From the NCBI GenBank assembly GCA_965232815.1, contig OZ247427.1, positions 2,232,001-2,296,000 on the forward strand: a DNA stretch of 64,000 nt, given 5' to 3'. Below, one piece after another: positions 8,402 to 15,658 of this stretch. The notes beneath the pieces were generated by a model, which saw nothing but the letters and a program-made list of their open reading frames with translations, had not been told where the DNA came from and ran no database searches. Numbering within the stretch: the stretch's first letter is position 1; each line of letters begins with the position of its first letter. The translations under genes and the position numbers were made by a program. The stretch is from Bin87 sp026710825 (GTDB lineage Bacteria; Chloroflexota; Dehalococcoidia; Lucifugimonadales; UBA3495).

Positions 8402-8881
8402 ATGATTATCCTTACGGACGAACCGCTGGACCCGGCGGCGGTCACCGACTCGGTGCGACGGGACGGCAACGGAGCGGTGGTCACATTTCTGGGGACAACC
8501 CGGGACAATTTCGGGGGGAAGACCGTCACGCGGCTGGAATACGAAGCGTATGACGCGATGGCGATCAAGAAAATGCACGAGGTGAGGGACAGCCTGCGCG
8601 CGGACTATGGCATCGAGGATATCGCCATCGCGCACCGGACGGGCCGGGTGGACGTTGGGCACATCAGCCTGGTGGTGGCCGTGGCGTCGCCGCACCGGGT
8701 GAAGGCGTTTGAGGCGTGCCATGAGGCGGTCAACCGCATCAAGACGATCGTGCCGATATGGAAGAAGGAGTGGTTCGCCGACGGTTCACGCTGGGTGGCT
8801 TGCGAGGACCACGAATTCGCCGACGAGGCGGAGCACCGACATGCCCACGCCGAACGGCACGCGGTGACTACCGGAGACTGA
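8402..8881 (+). CDS. moaE: Molybdopterin synthase catalytic subunit MoaE
   Basis: This 159-residue protein matches MoaE throughout: GAVVTFLGTTRDNFGG near residue 25, LEYEAYDAMA, IAHRTGRVDVGHISLVVAVA, then HRVKAFEACHEAVNRIK and PIWKKEWF with the conserved lysines. It transfers sulfur from MoaD to precursor Z. GGAGG at 8388-8392 favours ATG 8402 over the TTG at 8393. It is cotranscribed with moaD and ends just before a terminator. No moaA or moaC lies nearby. Confidence 0.92.
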   Translation: MIILTDEPLDPAAVTDSVRRDGNGAVVTFLGTTRDNFGGKTVTRLEYEAYDAMAIKKMHEVRDSLRADYGIEDIAIAHRTGRVDVGHISLVVAVASPHRVKAFEACHEAVNRIKTIVPIWKKEWFADGSRWVACEDHEFADEAEHRHAHAERHAVTTGD

Positions 8882-8905
8882 CCGCGGCCAAATATGTGGA
8901 ACCGT

Positions 8906-8937
8906 GCCCTTGAATCCGCCGGTTCGAGGGCTTTTTT
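8906..8937. terminator. Rho-independent terminator between moaE and rimM
   Basis: gcccttgaat at 8906-8915 pairs with ggttcgagggc at 8921-8931 (one or two wobble pairs), followed by six T at 8932-8937. It terminates moaDE, and its stem borders the rimM stop codon on the opposite strand. Confidence 0.75.
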
Positions 8938-9532
8938 ATCGCAGGCCGTCGAGCAGGTGGACGAGGATCGTGCCTGATTCGAGGTCGATGCGCTGGATGA
9001 CCTGGGAGATCGCGGGCAACAGGATCTCGGGGCCGGATTCGCTTTTGACCACGTAGACGTCGTTGCTCCCGGTGACGAGGATTTCGCGGACGGCGCCGAG
9101 GTCCTCTCCCTTGTCGGTCAGGACGGACAGGCCGATCAACTGGTAGTGATAGTATTCGCCGGGCAGCAGATCGTCGGTGGGTCCGACGGGGGCAAAAATC
9201 CATTCGCCGGCCAGTGATTGGGCTGCGGATGGGTTCAAATCACGCAAACCCAAGAGCGCCTGGCCGTTGGGCATGGCCTGGTGGGAATCGATAACCCTGG
9301 ATGCGTCGCCGACGGTGATCGATTCACCAACGGTGAACCGGTTCGGGTTGTCGGACAGGGATTGGATCCTCAGGATCCCATCGAGGCCGTGGGGACGCAG
9401 CACCCTGCCGACGAGGACACAGCCTGCGGGGGCCTCGGGCTCCGGTGAGGCCGAGGGCGGATTCCCAGGAGGCTTGTTGCCCCGGGAAGCCGGCCGGCGT
9501 CCGCGACGTCGGGGCTGACGGGGGCTAGACAA
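8936..9532 (-). CDS. rimM: Ribosome maturation factor RimM
   Basis: RimM features are VGRVLRPHGLDGILRIQSLS in the N-terminal barrel and EYYHYQLIGLSVLTDKGEDL, then GAVREI, in the PRC-barrel part, ending ILLPAISQVIQRID. It helps 16S rRNA processing and 30S assembly by binding S19. It is the last gene of rpsP-khpA-rimM. The start is unclear. TTG 9532 overlaps the end of khpA by 8 bases, while GTG 9574 would overlap by 50 without a visible Shine-Dalgarno. Either start leaves an Arg/Pro-rich N-terminal extension (about 36-50 residues) before the domain, which is unusual. Confidence 0.88.
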   Translation of the reverse strand: MSSPRQPRRRGRRPASRGNKPPGNPPSASPEPEAPAGCVLVGRVLRPHGLDGILRIQSLSDNPNRFTVGESITVGDASRVIDSHQAMPNGQALLGLRDLNPSAAQSLAGEWIFAPVGPTDDLLPGEYYHYQLIGLSVLTDKGEDLGAVREILVTGSNDVYVVKSESGPEILLPAISQVIQRIDLESGTILVHLLDGLR

Positions 9533-9752
9533 TCTCCAAGACGGCGCGGGTTCCGTCCTTGACCGCGGCGACACGGAGGAGGACGCGCATTGCCTGAGCG
9601 ACCCTGCCCTGGCGGCCGATCACTTTGCCCTTGTCTTCAGGGGCTACTTCCAGGCGGATCACGATCTGGTCGCCTTCGTCGGATTCTGTGACACGCACCG
9701 CTTCGGGGTTAGAGGTCAGAGACTGGGCTATAAACTCAATCAGTTCTTTCAT
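9525..9752 (-). CDS. khpA: KH-domain RNA-binding protein KhpA
   Basis: This 75-residue single KH domain has the GxxG loop GKVIGRQGR near residues 42-50 and the typical start MKELIEFIAQSLTSNPE. It binds RNA and, in other bacteria, pairs with KhpB/Jag to affect small-RNA function and cell division. It sits between rpsP and rimM, a common bacterial order. Its start overlaps the end of rpsP by 17 bases, suggesting translational coupling. Confidence 0.92.
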   Translation of the reverse strand: MKELIEFIAQSLTSNPEAVRVTESDEGDQIVIRLEVAPEDKGKVIGRQGRVAQAMRVLLRVAAVKDGTRAVLEIV

Positions 9753-10005
9753 CGGCGTGTACCTTGTCGAAAATGCCGTTGAAATCGAAGATGCGACGCA
9801 CCGGGTCGGAGGGTTGAGCGCCTTTGCGCAGCCAATCGACTGCCCGATCTTCGTCGAGGGTTACCGCCGGGGGGTCTGCCATTGGGTCGTAGTGGCCAAT
9901 GCCGTCGATATAGGCGCCGTCGCGGGGGTTGCGCTGGTCGGTGACGACGATTCGATAGTAGGGGCGGCCTTTCTTTCCTATTCTCCGCAGGCGAATCCGT
10001 AGCAT
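9736..10005 (-). CDS. rpsP: 30S ribosomal protein S16
   Basis: This 89-residue protein starts MLRIRLRRIGKKGRPYYRIV, followed by the characteristic RNPRDGAYIDGIGHYDP, and is the expected length for S16. It is a component of the small subunit. It leads the rpsP-khpA-rimM operon behind a strong promoter at 10045-10073, with a short leader containing GGAG before the ATG. Confidence 0.96.
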   Translation of the reverse strand: MLRIRLRRIGKKGRPYYRIVVTDQRNPRDGAYIDGIGHYDPMADPPAVTLDEDRAVDWLRKGAQPSDPVRRIFDFNGIFDKVHADERTD

Positions 10006-10044
10006 TTGAACTCCGTGGCTGAAATTACGAATGGGGTATCTTTC

Positions 10045-10073
10045 AATGTATGATTAGCCGACGGATTTGTCAA
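10045..10073 (-). promoter_or_regulatory. Sigma-70 promoter of the rpsP operon
   Basis: On the minus strand TTGACA (10073-10068) and TACATT (10050-10045) are separated by 17 bases. Transcription would start near 10038 and give a leader of about 30 bases to the rpsP ATG. So rpsP has its own promoter, independent of the leader unit further upstream. Confidence 0.7.
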
Positions 10074-10160
10074 ACAGCCTGAGCATGTTGAGCAAGTTCG
10101 CACGGGTATCGGTTCGGGGCGGCCAATCGTGGGGATCTACGGCGGCCGTTAAAAGGGTAT

Positions 10161-10330
10161 CGGGCCCAGACTGGACCTTTGGCTTGCCGCCCGATGCTCC
10201 CAAAAACCTTGGGGCGACGGTAGACACTGGTCTGGGCCCGACTGACGGGCTAATTGCCGTTTTAGAAAAGCGATGACGCTAAGAGGCGCTCACCCCGTCG
10301 TGTCCAGACTGGTGCCTACCATCGCCCCAG
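10161..10330 (-). ncRNA. Candidate structured RNA with mutually exclusive hairpins
   Basis: Read on the minus strand there are three related segments. Segment 1 (about 10329-10303) can pair with segment 2 (about 10240-10209) over some 26 positions, where the four differences are transitions compatible with G-U pairs. Segment 2 can instead pair with segment 3 (10174-10161, CCAGTCTGGGCCCG) over 14 positions. Segment 3 is followed by ATACCCTTTT. Segment 1 lies inside a short open reading frame. This is the geometry of a leader-peptide attenuator or a switching RNA. It matches no RNA family I can name. Confidence 0.4.
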
Positions 10331-10350
10331 CATGTTAAACTTACTTCCAT
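10279..10350 (-). CDS. 23-residue leader-type peptide with near-perfect Shine-Dalgarno
   Basis: On the minus strand AAAGGAGGTGAT, almost fully complementary to the 16S rRNA tail, stands before an ATG at 10350. The frame runs 23 codons, beginning MEVSLTCWGDGRHQ, and stops at TAG 10279. A promoter with TTGACA, 17 bases and TAAATT lies 45-73 bases upstream. The peptide has one Trp, one Cys and two His, and no obvious domain or membrane segment. Its second half overlaps the first arm of the alternative hairpins. No function is known; the strength of the signals is the evidence. Confidence 0.45.
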   Translation of the reverse strand: MEVSLTCWGDGRHQSGHDGVSAS

Positions 10351-10394
10351 TCGCATCACCTCCTTTCTAAATTTTCCGCACAGCGGTTAGTGGG

Positions 10395-10423
10395 AATTTA
10401 CTACCAGGTCGAATAGTTGTCAA
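10395..10423 (-). promoter_or_regulatory. Sigma-70 promoter of the leader unit
   Basis: On the minus strand TTGACA (10423-10418), a 17-base spacer and TAAATT (10400-10395). The start would be near 10388, 38 bases before the small ORF. The -35 box overlaps the TTG that could start fmt on the other strand, so the two directions share this short region. Confidence 0.65.
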
Positions 10424-11400
10424 GCCGTTTGGAAAGAGATTTTCGGGATCAATCGCGAGGCGAAAAATCGCTTCGCGCGGTGTTCATGGGCACGCCGAGT
10501 TTCGCGGTGCCGGTGCTGGACGCTTTGTACGAATGCCGGGAGGTTGAGGTGGCAGCGGTGTACACGCCGCCGGACCGCAAACGGGGGAGAGGGCAGACAC
10601 TGGAGGCGTGCCCGGTAAAGGCTCGCGGAGAGGAACTGGGAATTCCGGTCGTCCAGCCGGGCACGTTCCGCAATGCTGAGGCGGTGTCCGAGCTGGAATC
10701 GTACCGGCCGGACGTGATCGTGGTTGCGGCGTACGGACGACTGCTGCCCGCCGATGTGCTTGCGATACCGCGGTTGGGGTGCCTGAACCTGCATCCGTCG
10801 CTGCTGCCCAAGCACCGCGGGCCGGCGCCGGTGGCCGGGGCGATCCTGGCTGGCGACGCCGTGACGGGCGTGTCGCTAATGCTGCTGGACGAAGGGATGG
10901 ACACGGGTCCCATTGTCGCTCAATGGGAACGGCGGATTGATGAAATAGACGACGCGGCGACGCTCACGGAGACGCTGTTCGCTGATGGAGCGGCGCTGTT
11001 GATTGAAACGCTGCCGGGGTGGGCCGAAGGGTCGGTGTCGGCGGAGGCGCAGGACGACGTGCGAGCGACCTACACCAGCAAACTGGAACGGGCCGACGGG
11101 TTGGCGGACTGGGGGTTGAGCGCGGAGGTTCTGGCCAGACGGCAGCGGGCTTACACGCCGTGGCCGGGACTGTATACGACCTGGGAAGGGAGTGAGCTGA
11201 AGCTGCTGGAGGTTGCCGCGGTTTCGGGTGTGAACGCGGAGCCGGGCCGAGTTAGCAGCACGTCTGATTATGAGGTTGCGGTAGGAACCGGGGATGGACT
11301 GCTGGCGGTCAGGCGGTTGCAGTTGGCAGGACGCCGGTCCAGCAGCGGTGAGGATTTTTTGCGGGGATACCCCGAATTTCCGGGATCGATGCTGGTGTGA
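10417..11400 (+). CDS. fmt: Methionyl-tRNA formyltransferase
   Basis: The protein carries AVFMGTPSFAVPVLDAL at the start of the catalytic Rossmann domain and HPSLLPKHRGPAPVAGA (about residues 126-142), the formyl-transfer signature. A C-terminal OB-like domain ends near ARRQRAYTPWPGLYTTW. It formylates initiator Met-tRNA. The length is normal. The start is uncertain: family members begin almost at the FMGTP motif, so the first 18 residues from TTG 10417 are doubtful. TTG 10429 and GTG 10480 are alternatives, the latter avoiding overlap with the minus-strand promoter. No peptide deformylase gene is adjacent. Confidence 0.92.
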   Translation: MSSRLERDFRDQSRGEKSLRAVFMGTPSFAVPVLDALYECREVEVAAVYTPPDRKRGRGQTLEACPVKARGEELGIPVVQPGTFRNAEAVSELESYRPDVIVVAAYGRLLPADVLAIPRLGCLNLHPSLLPKHRGPAPVAGAILAGDAVTGVSLMLLDEGMDTGPIVAQWERRIDEIDDAATLTETLFADGAALLIETLPGWAEGSVSAEAQDDVRATYTSKLERADGLADWGLSAEVLARRQRAYTPWPGLYTTWEGSELKLLEVAAVSGVNAEPGRVSSTSDYEVAVGTGDGLLAVRRLQLAGRRSSSGEDFLRGYPEFPGSMLV

Positions 11401-11430
11401 TGTCGAGCTGGGGGAGGCGGTCGCATGAGG

Positions 11431-11613
11431 CTAGCGACCGACTCCCTGGTGGAATTTCCTGGTGCCGCAGCGAACGCAATACCCGATGGTGGCGGGCATG
11501 CCGTTGCGCATGGTGATTATCTCGGGGTCTCGGGTTGCGGTGTTGGCGTTACAGCGCGCGCAGTAGATGATGGGTTCCCTAGGCTCCCTAGGTTCCCGCG
11601 GATTTGGGGCCAT
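11431..11613 (-). CDS. DUF5679-type small zinc-ribbon protein
   Basis: A 60-residue protein whose core has two CxxC pairs, YCARCNANTATRD and GYCVRCGTRKFHQ, with the intervening NGMPATIG. This is the pattern of the small DUF5679 family and would bind one zinc. An AAGGGAG lies a few bases before ATG 11613. The N-terminal PREPREPREP stretch comes from a short DNA repeat. Function unknown. It is convergent with fmt, whose stop is 30 bases away. Confidence 0.75.
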   Translation of the reverse strand: MAPNPREPREPREPIIYCARCNANTATRDPEIITMRNGMPATIGYCVRCGTRKFHQGVGR

Positions 11614-11993
11614 GAGTTGTCTCCCTTATGCCGGGTTGGTTACCGCGTCGAAACGGGCGTGTCATGGCTGGCACGCGACCCCGGTGGCCCGGTATGAACC
11701 GGGCACGCGGGTGTTTCATCAGCAGCGCTTCACATTGGAAGCTCGCTGTTTTACCAACGTCGCCCGTGCTATGTGCACGTGGTGGGCGTATGGTGCTGGC
11801 ATCTTTAATTACGCCGGGTGAAGCGTGGCGGTTTGCAGGGGGTGGTGGCGACTCCCGGAATTTGCCGACACGGTGACGGGCCGGGTCGACGGTGCGCTGA
11901 CGTGCGTCAATCTCCGGCGTAAGTCAATTCTGGTTGGTGTAGAATTCCGGCAACTCAGCCGGCCCTGACCGGCAGATGGCAACGGAGGGACTT
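11614..11993. other. 380-base intergenic region
   Basis: Holds the upstream region of two divergent genes. A perfect hairpin, GCCCGG/CCGGGC at 11687-11704, resembles a tRNA T-arm but has a six-base loop and no matching cloverleaf. No other gene or repeat is seen. GGAGGG shortly before 11994 is the ribosome site of the next gene. Confidence 0.5.
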
Positions 11994-12944
11994 ATGGCGT
12001 TCGCGGGAGTGCCCACAGAGGCGCAAGTGTTGGAGTGGTACCGGAGCGAGAACAACTGGGGGCGATGGGGTCAGCAGGACCAACTGGGTGCGCTGAACCT
12101 GATCACCCAGGCCAAGAGGACGCAGGCAGCAGGGCTGGTGCAGACGGGGGAGACGGTAAGCTGCGCGCGGCCGATCACCACGGATATGGCTCCGGACATC
12201 AGCCACCAGGTGCAGCGGTTCATGGTGGATAGTGGCGAGGGTCGGGACACTGACCCGCTGGAGCGGCGCAATTCGCGACGAGGAGCCGCCGAGTTCATCG
12301 GGATGGTGTTTCACGGGCAGACGATCACGCACATCGATGCGCTGTCGCACTATTCCCACGACGGGTTAATGTACAACGGGGTGCCGGCGGCGGTGGTGAC
12401 GGCGCGCGAGGGGGCGCAGAGCCATGCCATCGACCTGACGGCGCAGGGACTGGTGAGCCGGGGAGTGCTGCTGGATATACCCAAGATCCGAGGAGTTGAC
12501 TGGCTGCCGCCGGACGCGCCGGTAGTGCCCGAGGACCTGGACGCGGCCGAGCGCGACCACGGGTTGACCGTGGAGTCCGGAGATATTCTGCTGGTGCGGG
12601 CGGGCAACTACCGCAGGCGGCTGGTGGAGGGACCGTTGCCTCCGACGGAACCGAGCGTGGCGTGCCACGTGGCGTGCGCGCCGTGGTTCAAGGAGCGGGG
12701 GATCGCGATGCTGGGGACGGACACGTCGAACGACATCCGGCCCAATGAGTACCCGAACATCGTGTCGCCGCTGCACATTTCGTGCCTGGTGTACCTGGGT
12801 GTGTGGCTGATCGACAACGCGAACCTTGAGGAAGTGGCGGAGGTGGCGGCGCGGCACAACCGTTACGAGTTCATGTTGTCGATAGGGGCGTTGCGTTTGA
12901 GGAATGTTACGGGGAGCCCGGTGAACCCGATCGCGATTTTCTAG
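11994..12944 (+). CDS. Cyclase-family protein (kynurenine formamidase-like metal hydrolase)
   Basis: This 316-residue protein has HGQTITHIDALSHY (about residues 106-119), the metal-binding pattern of the cyclase/formamidase family. It also has VLLDIPKIRGVDWLPPDAPV and SGDILLVRAGN, both usual in this family. Members hydrolyse amide or lactone bonds with a divalent metal; the substrate here is unknown. GGAGGG five bases before ATG 11994 favours it over ATG 11976. No operon partner is evident. This subfamily is common in Chloroflexota and Actinobacteria. Confidence 0.85.
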   Translation: MAFAGVPTEAQVLEWYRSENNWGRWGQQDQLGALNLITQAKRTQAAGLVQTGETVSCARPITTDMAPDISHQVQRFMVDSGEGRDTDPLERRNSRRGAAEFIGMVFHGQTITHIDALSHYSHDGLMYNGVPAAVVTAREGAQSHAIDLTAQGLVSRGVLLDIPKIRGVDWLPPDAPVVPEDLDAAERDHGLTVESGDILLVRAGNYRRRLVEGPLPPTEPSVACHVACAPWFKERGIAMLGTDTSNDIRPNEYPNIVSPLHISCLVYLGVWLIDNANLEEVAEVAARHNRYEFMLSIGALRLRNVTGSPVNPIAIF

Positions 12945-12970
12945 CCGGGTCAGAGGTGGTTGTTGAACGT

Positions 12971-12997
12971 AGGGGCGGGTCTCAGACCCGCCCCTAT
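12971..12997. repeat. 13-bp arm palindrome, intergenic
   Basis: taggggcgggtct at 12971-12983 and its exact complement at 12985-12997 form a very tight inverted repeat between two convergent genes. It may help terminate both. It resembles the taggggcg palindromes at 7985 and 18336. Confidence 0.65.
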
Positions 12998-13025
12998 CTC
13001 ATTGGGTAGGTGGATTAGGTATCGG

Positions 13026-13997
13026 TCAGAAGTTGGGGCGGTCGCTGCTGTCGGGGATTTCGTAGTTTGGTTGGTCGTTCCTGGTGGGCGTCTCGATGCC
13101 GGATGTGTCGATACTCGATGTGTCGACGTCGTCGAACCTGGGGCGGACGTTCATGGCACGGAGGCGGCGGCAGCGTTCTTCGATGGGAGGGTGAGTGGAG
13201 AACAGGCGCGCCATGGACTTGCCGCTGAGGGGGTTGACGATGAAGAGGTGAGAGGCGGCCTCGTTGACCTTCATGGGGCGGATTTCGGAGCCGAGTTCCA
13301 GCTTTTCGAGGGCGCGAGCCAGGGCATCCGGATCGCCGCAGTTGTGGGCGCCGGTCTGGTCGGCCTGATACTCACGGGCGCGGGAGATGGCGAGGCGGAT
13401 GATGGTGGCGGCGATGGGCATGATGATGGCGATGATGAGGAGGGTGATGATGTTGCCGCCGCCGCCTTCGTCGTCGTCGCTGTGGCCGCCGAAGCTGCCG
13501 AATATGGCGGCGAACTGGGCCATGAAGGCGAGCATGGAGATGGCGCCGGCGATGGTGGCGACGGTGGCCATGATGAGGGTGTCGCGATTGCCGACGTGGG
13601 CCATCTCGTGGGCCATGACGCCGGCGAGTTCGTCACGGGTCAGGATGCGGCGGATGCCGGTGGTGGCGGCGACGGCGGCGTTCTGGGGATTGCGGCCGGT
13701 GGCGAAGGCGTTGGGGGAATCAGAATCGATCTCGTAGACCCGGGGCATGGGCATGTCGGCCCGGCGGGCCTGCTCTTCGACGAGGTCGTAGAAGTCGGGG
13801 TCGTCCTCGCGGGTAATTTCCTTGGCGTGGGCCATGCTGAGGGCGATCTTGTCGCTGAACCAGTAGGCGCCGAAGTTCATCGCCAGGGCGAATACCAACG
13901 CTATGACAAGGCCGGCCTGGCCGCCGATGGCGGCGCCGATCAGCAAGAGCATGCCCGTCAAGACCATCAGGAGGAAGAAGGTTTTGAGAGTGTTCAT
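13026..13997 (-). CDS. htpX: Zinc metalloprotease HtpX
   Basis: This 323-residue membrane protease starts MNTLKTFFLLMVLTGMLLLI, the first of two N-terminal membrane helices. It carries HEMAH at residues 130-134 as the zinc site, with EYQAD later as third ligand region, then another hydrophobic pair near residues 145-200. It degrades misfolded membrane proteins. The start is chosen because 13997 gives the standard family N-terminus with GAGG upstream; the frame is open to 14126. A Gly/Asp-rich antisense frame exists but is spurious. The C-terminal 35 residues after PRFDD are hydrophilic and non-conserved in appearance. Confidence 0.93.
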   Translation of the reverse strand: MNTLKTFFLLMVLTGMLLLIGAAIGGQAGLVIALVFALAMNFGAYWFSDKIALSMAHAKEITREDDPDFYDLVEEQARRADMPMPRVYEIDSDSPNAFATGRNPQNAAVAATTGIRRILTRDELAGVMAHEMAHVGNRDTLIMATVATIAGAISMLAFMAQFAAIFGSFGGHSDDDEGGGGNIITLLIIAIIMPIAATIIRLAISRAREYQADQTGAHNCGDPDALARALEKLELGSEIRPMKVNEAASHLFIVNPLSGKSMARLFSTHPPIEERCRRLRAMNVRPRFDDVDTSSIDTSGIETPTRNDQPNYEIPDSSDRPNF

Positions 13998-14146
13998 GAC
14001 GTCCTCGTGGATTGTCGCGTGCGTGTGGCGTGACTCTGATTGAATTGTACCAAAGGTTGTATCGGGGCCGAGGCACGGTTTGGGCACTCCCGGAAGGTGG
14101 AGCGGGTATAATTCATGCGATTCCAAAATGAGAGAGGCGGCAACAG

Positions 14147-15250
14147 ATGCGCATCACCAACGTGGAGGCGGACATCGTTCGCATCCCTTTGAGTACCAGG
14201 TTCAGCGGCAGCGTTTACCAGATCGAATCACGTTGCACCGTCGTAGTGCGCGTACACACGGACGAGGGGCTGGTGAGCGAAATCTATTCGGGGGATGAGC
14301 GGACCGGTTATGAGTTGCTGAAGGACCTGGTGGTGGGTCCGATGGCGGAGGCGGTGAAAGGCGAGGACCCGATGGCGATCGAGCGGTGCTGGCAGAAGAT
14401 GTTCGCGCTGACGCCACACATTGGGAACAAGGCCATCGCGATGCGGGCGATTGCCGCAATCGACATCGCGTTATGGGACATTGCGGGAAAGGCGCTGGGA
14501 GTGCCGGTGCGAACGATGCTGGGAGGGTACGCCGAAAGGTCGCCGGTGGTGCGGTTCGCGTACTACGTGCAGGGGCGGGACACGGCGTTCATGGTGGAGG
14601 ACCTGGTGCATCAACGGGAGCGCGGCATCGGAGGCGTGAAGCTGAAGGTTGGCGGCGTCGCGGTGGCAGACGATCTGCTGCGGGTGAGGGCGATTCGGGA
14701 CACGCTGGGCGATGATTTCATCATCGTGTGCGACGCCAACCAGGCCTGGACGCTGGAGGAAGCGCTGGAGTTTGCGGGGCCGGCCAAAGAGATGGGACTG
14801 GCATGGCTGGAAGAGCCGTGCCGGTGGCAGGACGCGGACAACGACATGCGGCAGGTGCGTCTGCGTACCGGGATTCCGGTGGCTGCCGGGCAGGGCGAGA
14901 GCAGTTCGTGGGGCGGGCAGCGGCTGATGGATACCGAGGCGGTGGACATCCTGAACATCGACGCGGCGATCTGCGGCGGGATATCGGAATGGCGACGGGT
15001 GGCCGGTGCGGCGCAGATGCGTGGCATCCGGATGGCGCACCACGAGGAGCCGCAGTTGGCGGTGCAGTTGCTGCCGGCGCACGCGCACGGGCTGTTCGTG
15101 GAGGTTTTCGAGGAGGAGCGGGACCCGGTGTACTACCAGCTGAACAATGTGCTGCCGGAGTGGGACAATGGTCAGATTGTTGCTCCGGACGAGCCGGGGA
15201 TGGGGCTGCACTTGGATGCTGCGGTGCTGGAGGAGTACAAGGTTTATTAG
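14147..15250 (+). CDS. Mandelate racemase/muconate lactonizing enzyme (enolase superfamily)
   Basis: This 367-residue protein has the full enolase-superfamily layout. After an N-terminal capping domain come GVKLKVGG (KxK acid/base), CDANQAW (first metal Asp), WLEEPC (second metal Glu), GQGES (third metal Glu) and a HHEE near residue 297. It would abstract a proton alpha to a carboxylate. The substrate cannot be told from the sequence. SAR202-type Chloroflexota carry many such paralogs, which fits the suggested host. It is transcribed divergently from htpX, with an AGAGAGG before ATG 14147. Confidence 0.9.
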   Translation: MRITNVEADIVRIPLSTRFSGSVYQIESRCTVVVRVHTDEGLVSEIYSGDERTGYELLKDLVVGPMAEAVKGEDPMAIERCWQKMFALTPHIGNKAIAMRAIAAIDIALWDIAGKALGVPVRTMLGGYAERSPVVRFAYYVQGRDTAFMVEDLVHQRERGIGGVKLKVGGVAVADDLLRVRAIRDTLGDDFIIVCDANQAWTLEEALEFAGPAKEMGLAWLEEPCRWQDADNDMRQVRLRTGIPVAAGQGESSSWGGQRLMDTEAVDILNIDAAICGGISEWRRVAGAAQMRGIRMAHHEEPQLAVQLLPAHAHGLFVEVFEEERDPVYYQLNNVLPEWDNGQIVAPDEPGMGLHLDAAVLEEYKVY

Positions 15251-15271
15251 GTCGTGAGAGGTTTGACAAGC

Positions 15272-15625
15272 ATGGGCACTTTCAGCGTTGACCTTTGGGT
15301 TGGGAATATATTTACGGACGCTGGCACGACGGTTTCTGCGCTGGTGGATACCGGCGCCACCAACTCGATGCTGCCGGCCAGTTTCCTCCGTGAATTGGGG
15401 ATCGAGCCCGTTGAATCCCGAACTGCTCGGGTCGCCGATGGTCGGCGGGTTGAGTTTCAGACGGCGTGGGCGAGGTTTTCTGCCCAGGGACGAAATGCGG
15501 TGGCGCGGGTGGCGTTTGGGCCCGAGGATGAATGCTTGCTTGGTGCGACGACGCTGGAGGATTTGGGGATGGTGGTGGATCCGGTGGATCAGCGGTTGAT
15601 TGTGCAGGACGACTTGCTGATGTAG
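15272..15625 (+). CDS. Clan AA retropepsin-like aspartic protease
   Basis: This 117-residue protein has ALVDTGATNSMLP with the catalytic DTGA at residues 26-29. It ends with a LLGATTLEDLGMVVDP segment as in single-domain bacterial clan AA proteases, which act as homodimers. There is no signal peptide. ATG 15272 has GAGAGG nine bases upstream; the frame extends to GTG 15254. It lies 21 bases behind the enolase-superfamily gene and could be cotranscribed. The target is unknown. Confidence 0.8.
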   Translation: MGTFSVDLWVGNIFTDAGTTVSALVDTGATNSMLPASFLRELGIEPVESRTARVADGRRVEFQTAWARFSAQGRNAVARVAFGPEDECLLGATTLEDLGMVVDPVDQRLIVQDDLLM

Positions 15626-15658
15626 TGGCGCTCGATCGCTAAAAGGATATCGACTGAT

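Noticed and set aside
10354..10371. Match to the 16S rRNA 3' end (catcacctcctttctaa) on the plus strand
   Set aside because: It is the complement of the strong Shine-Dalgarno before the small minus-strand ORF. No other rRNA sequence flanks it.
11687..11704. tRNA T-arm-like hairpin
   Set aside because: The loop has six bases, and no acceptor stem, D-arm or anticodon arm can be drawn around it.
12960..14033. Plus-strand 357-codon ORF, very rich in Gly and Asp
   Set aside because: It is the antisense of htpX, which has a clear HEMAH protease motif. The composition reflects GC-rich codon shadows.
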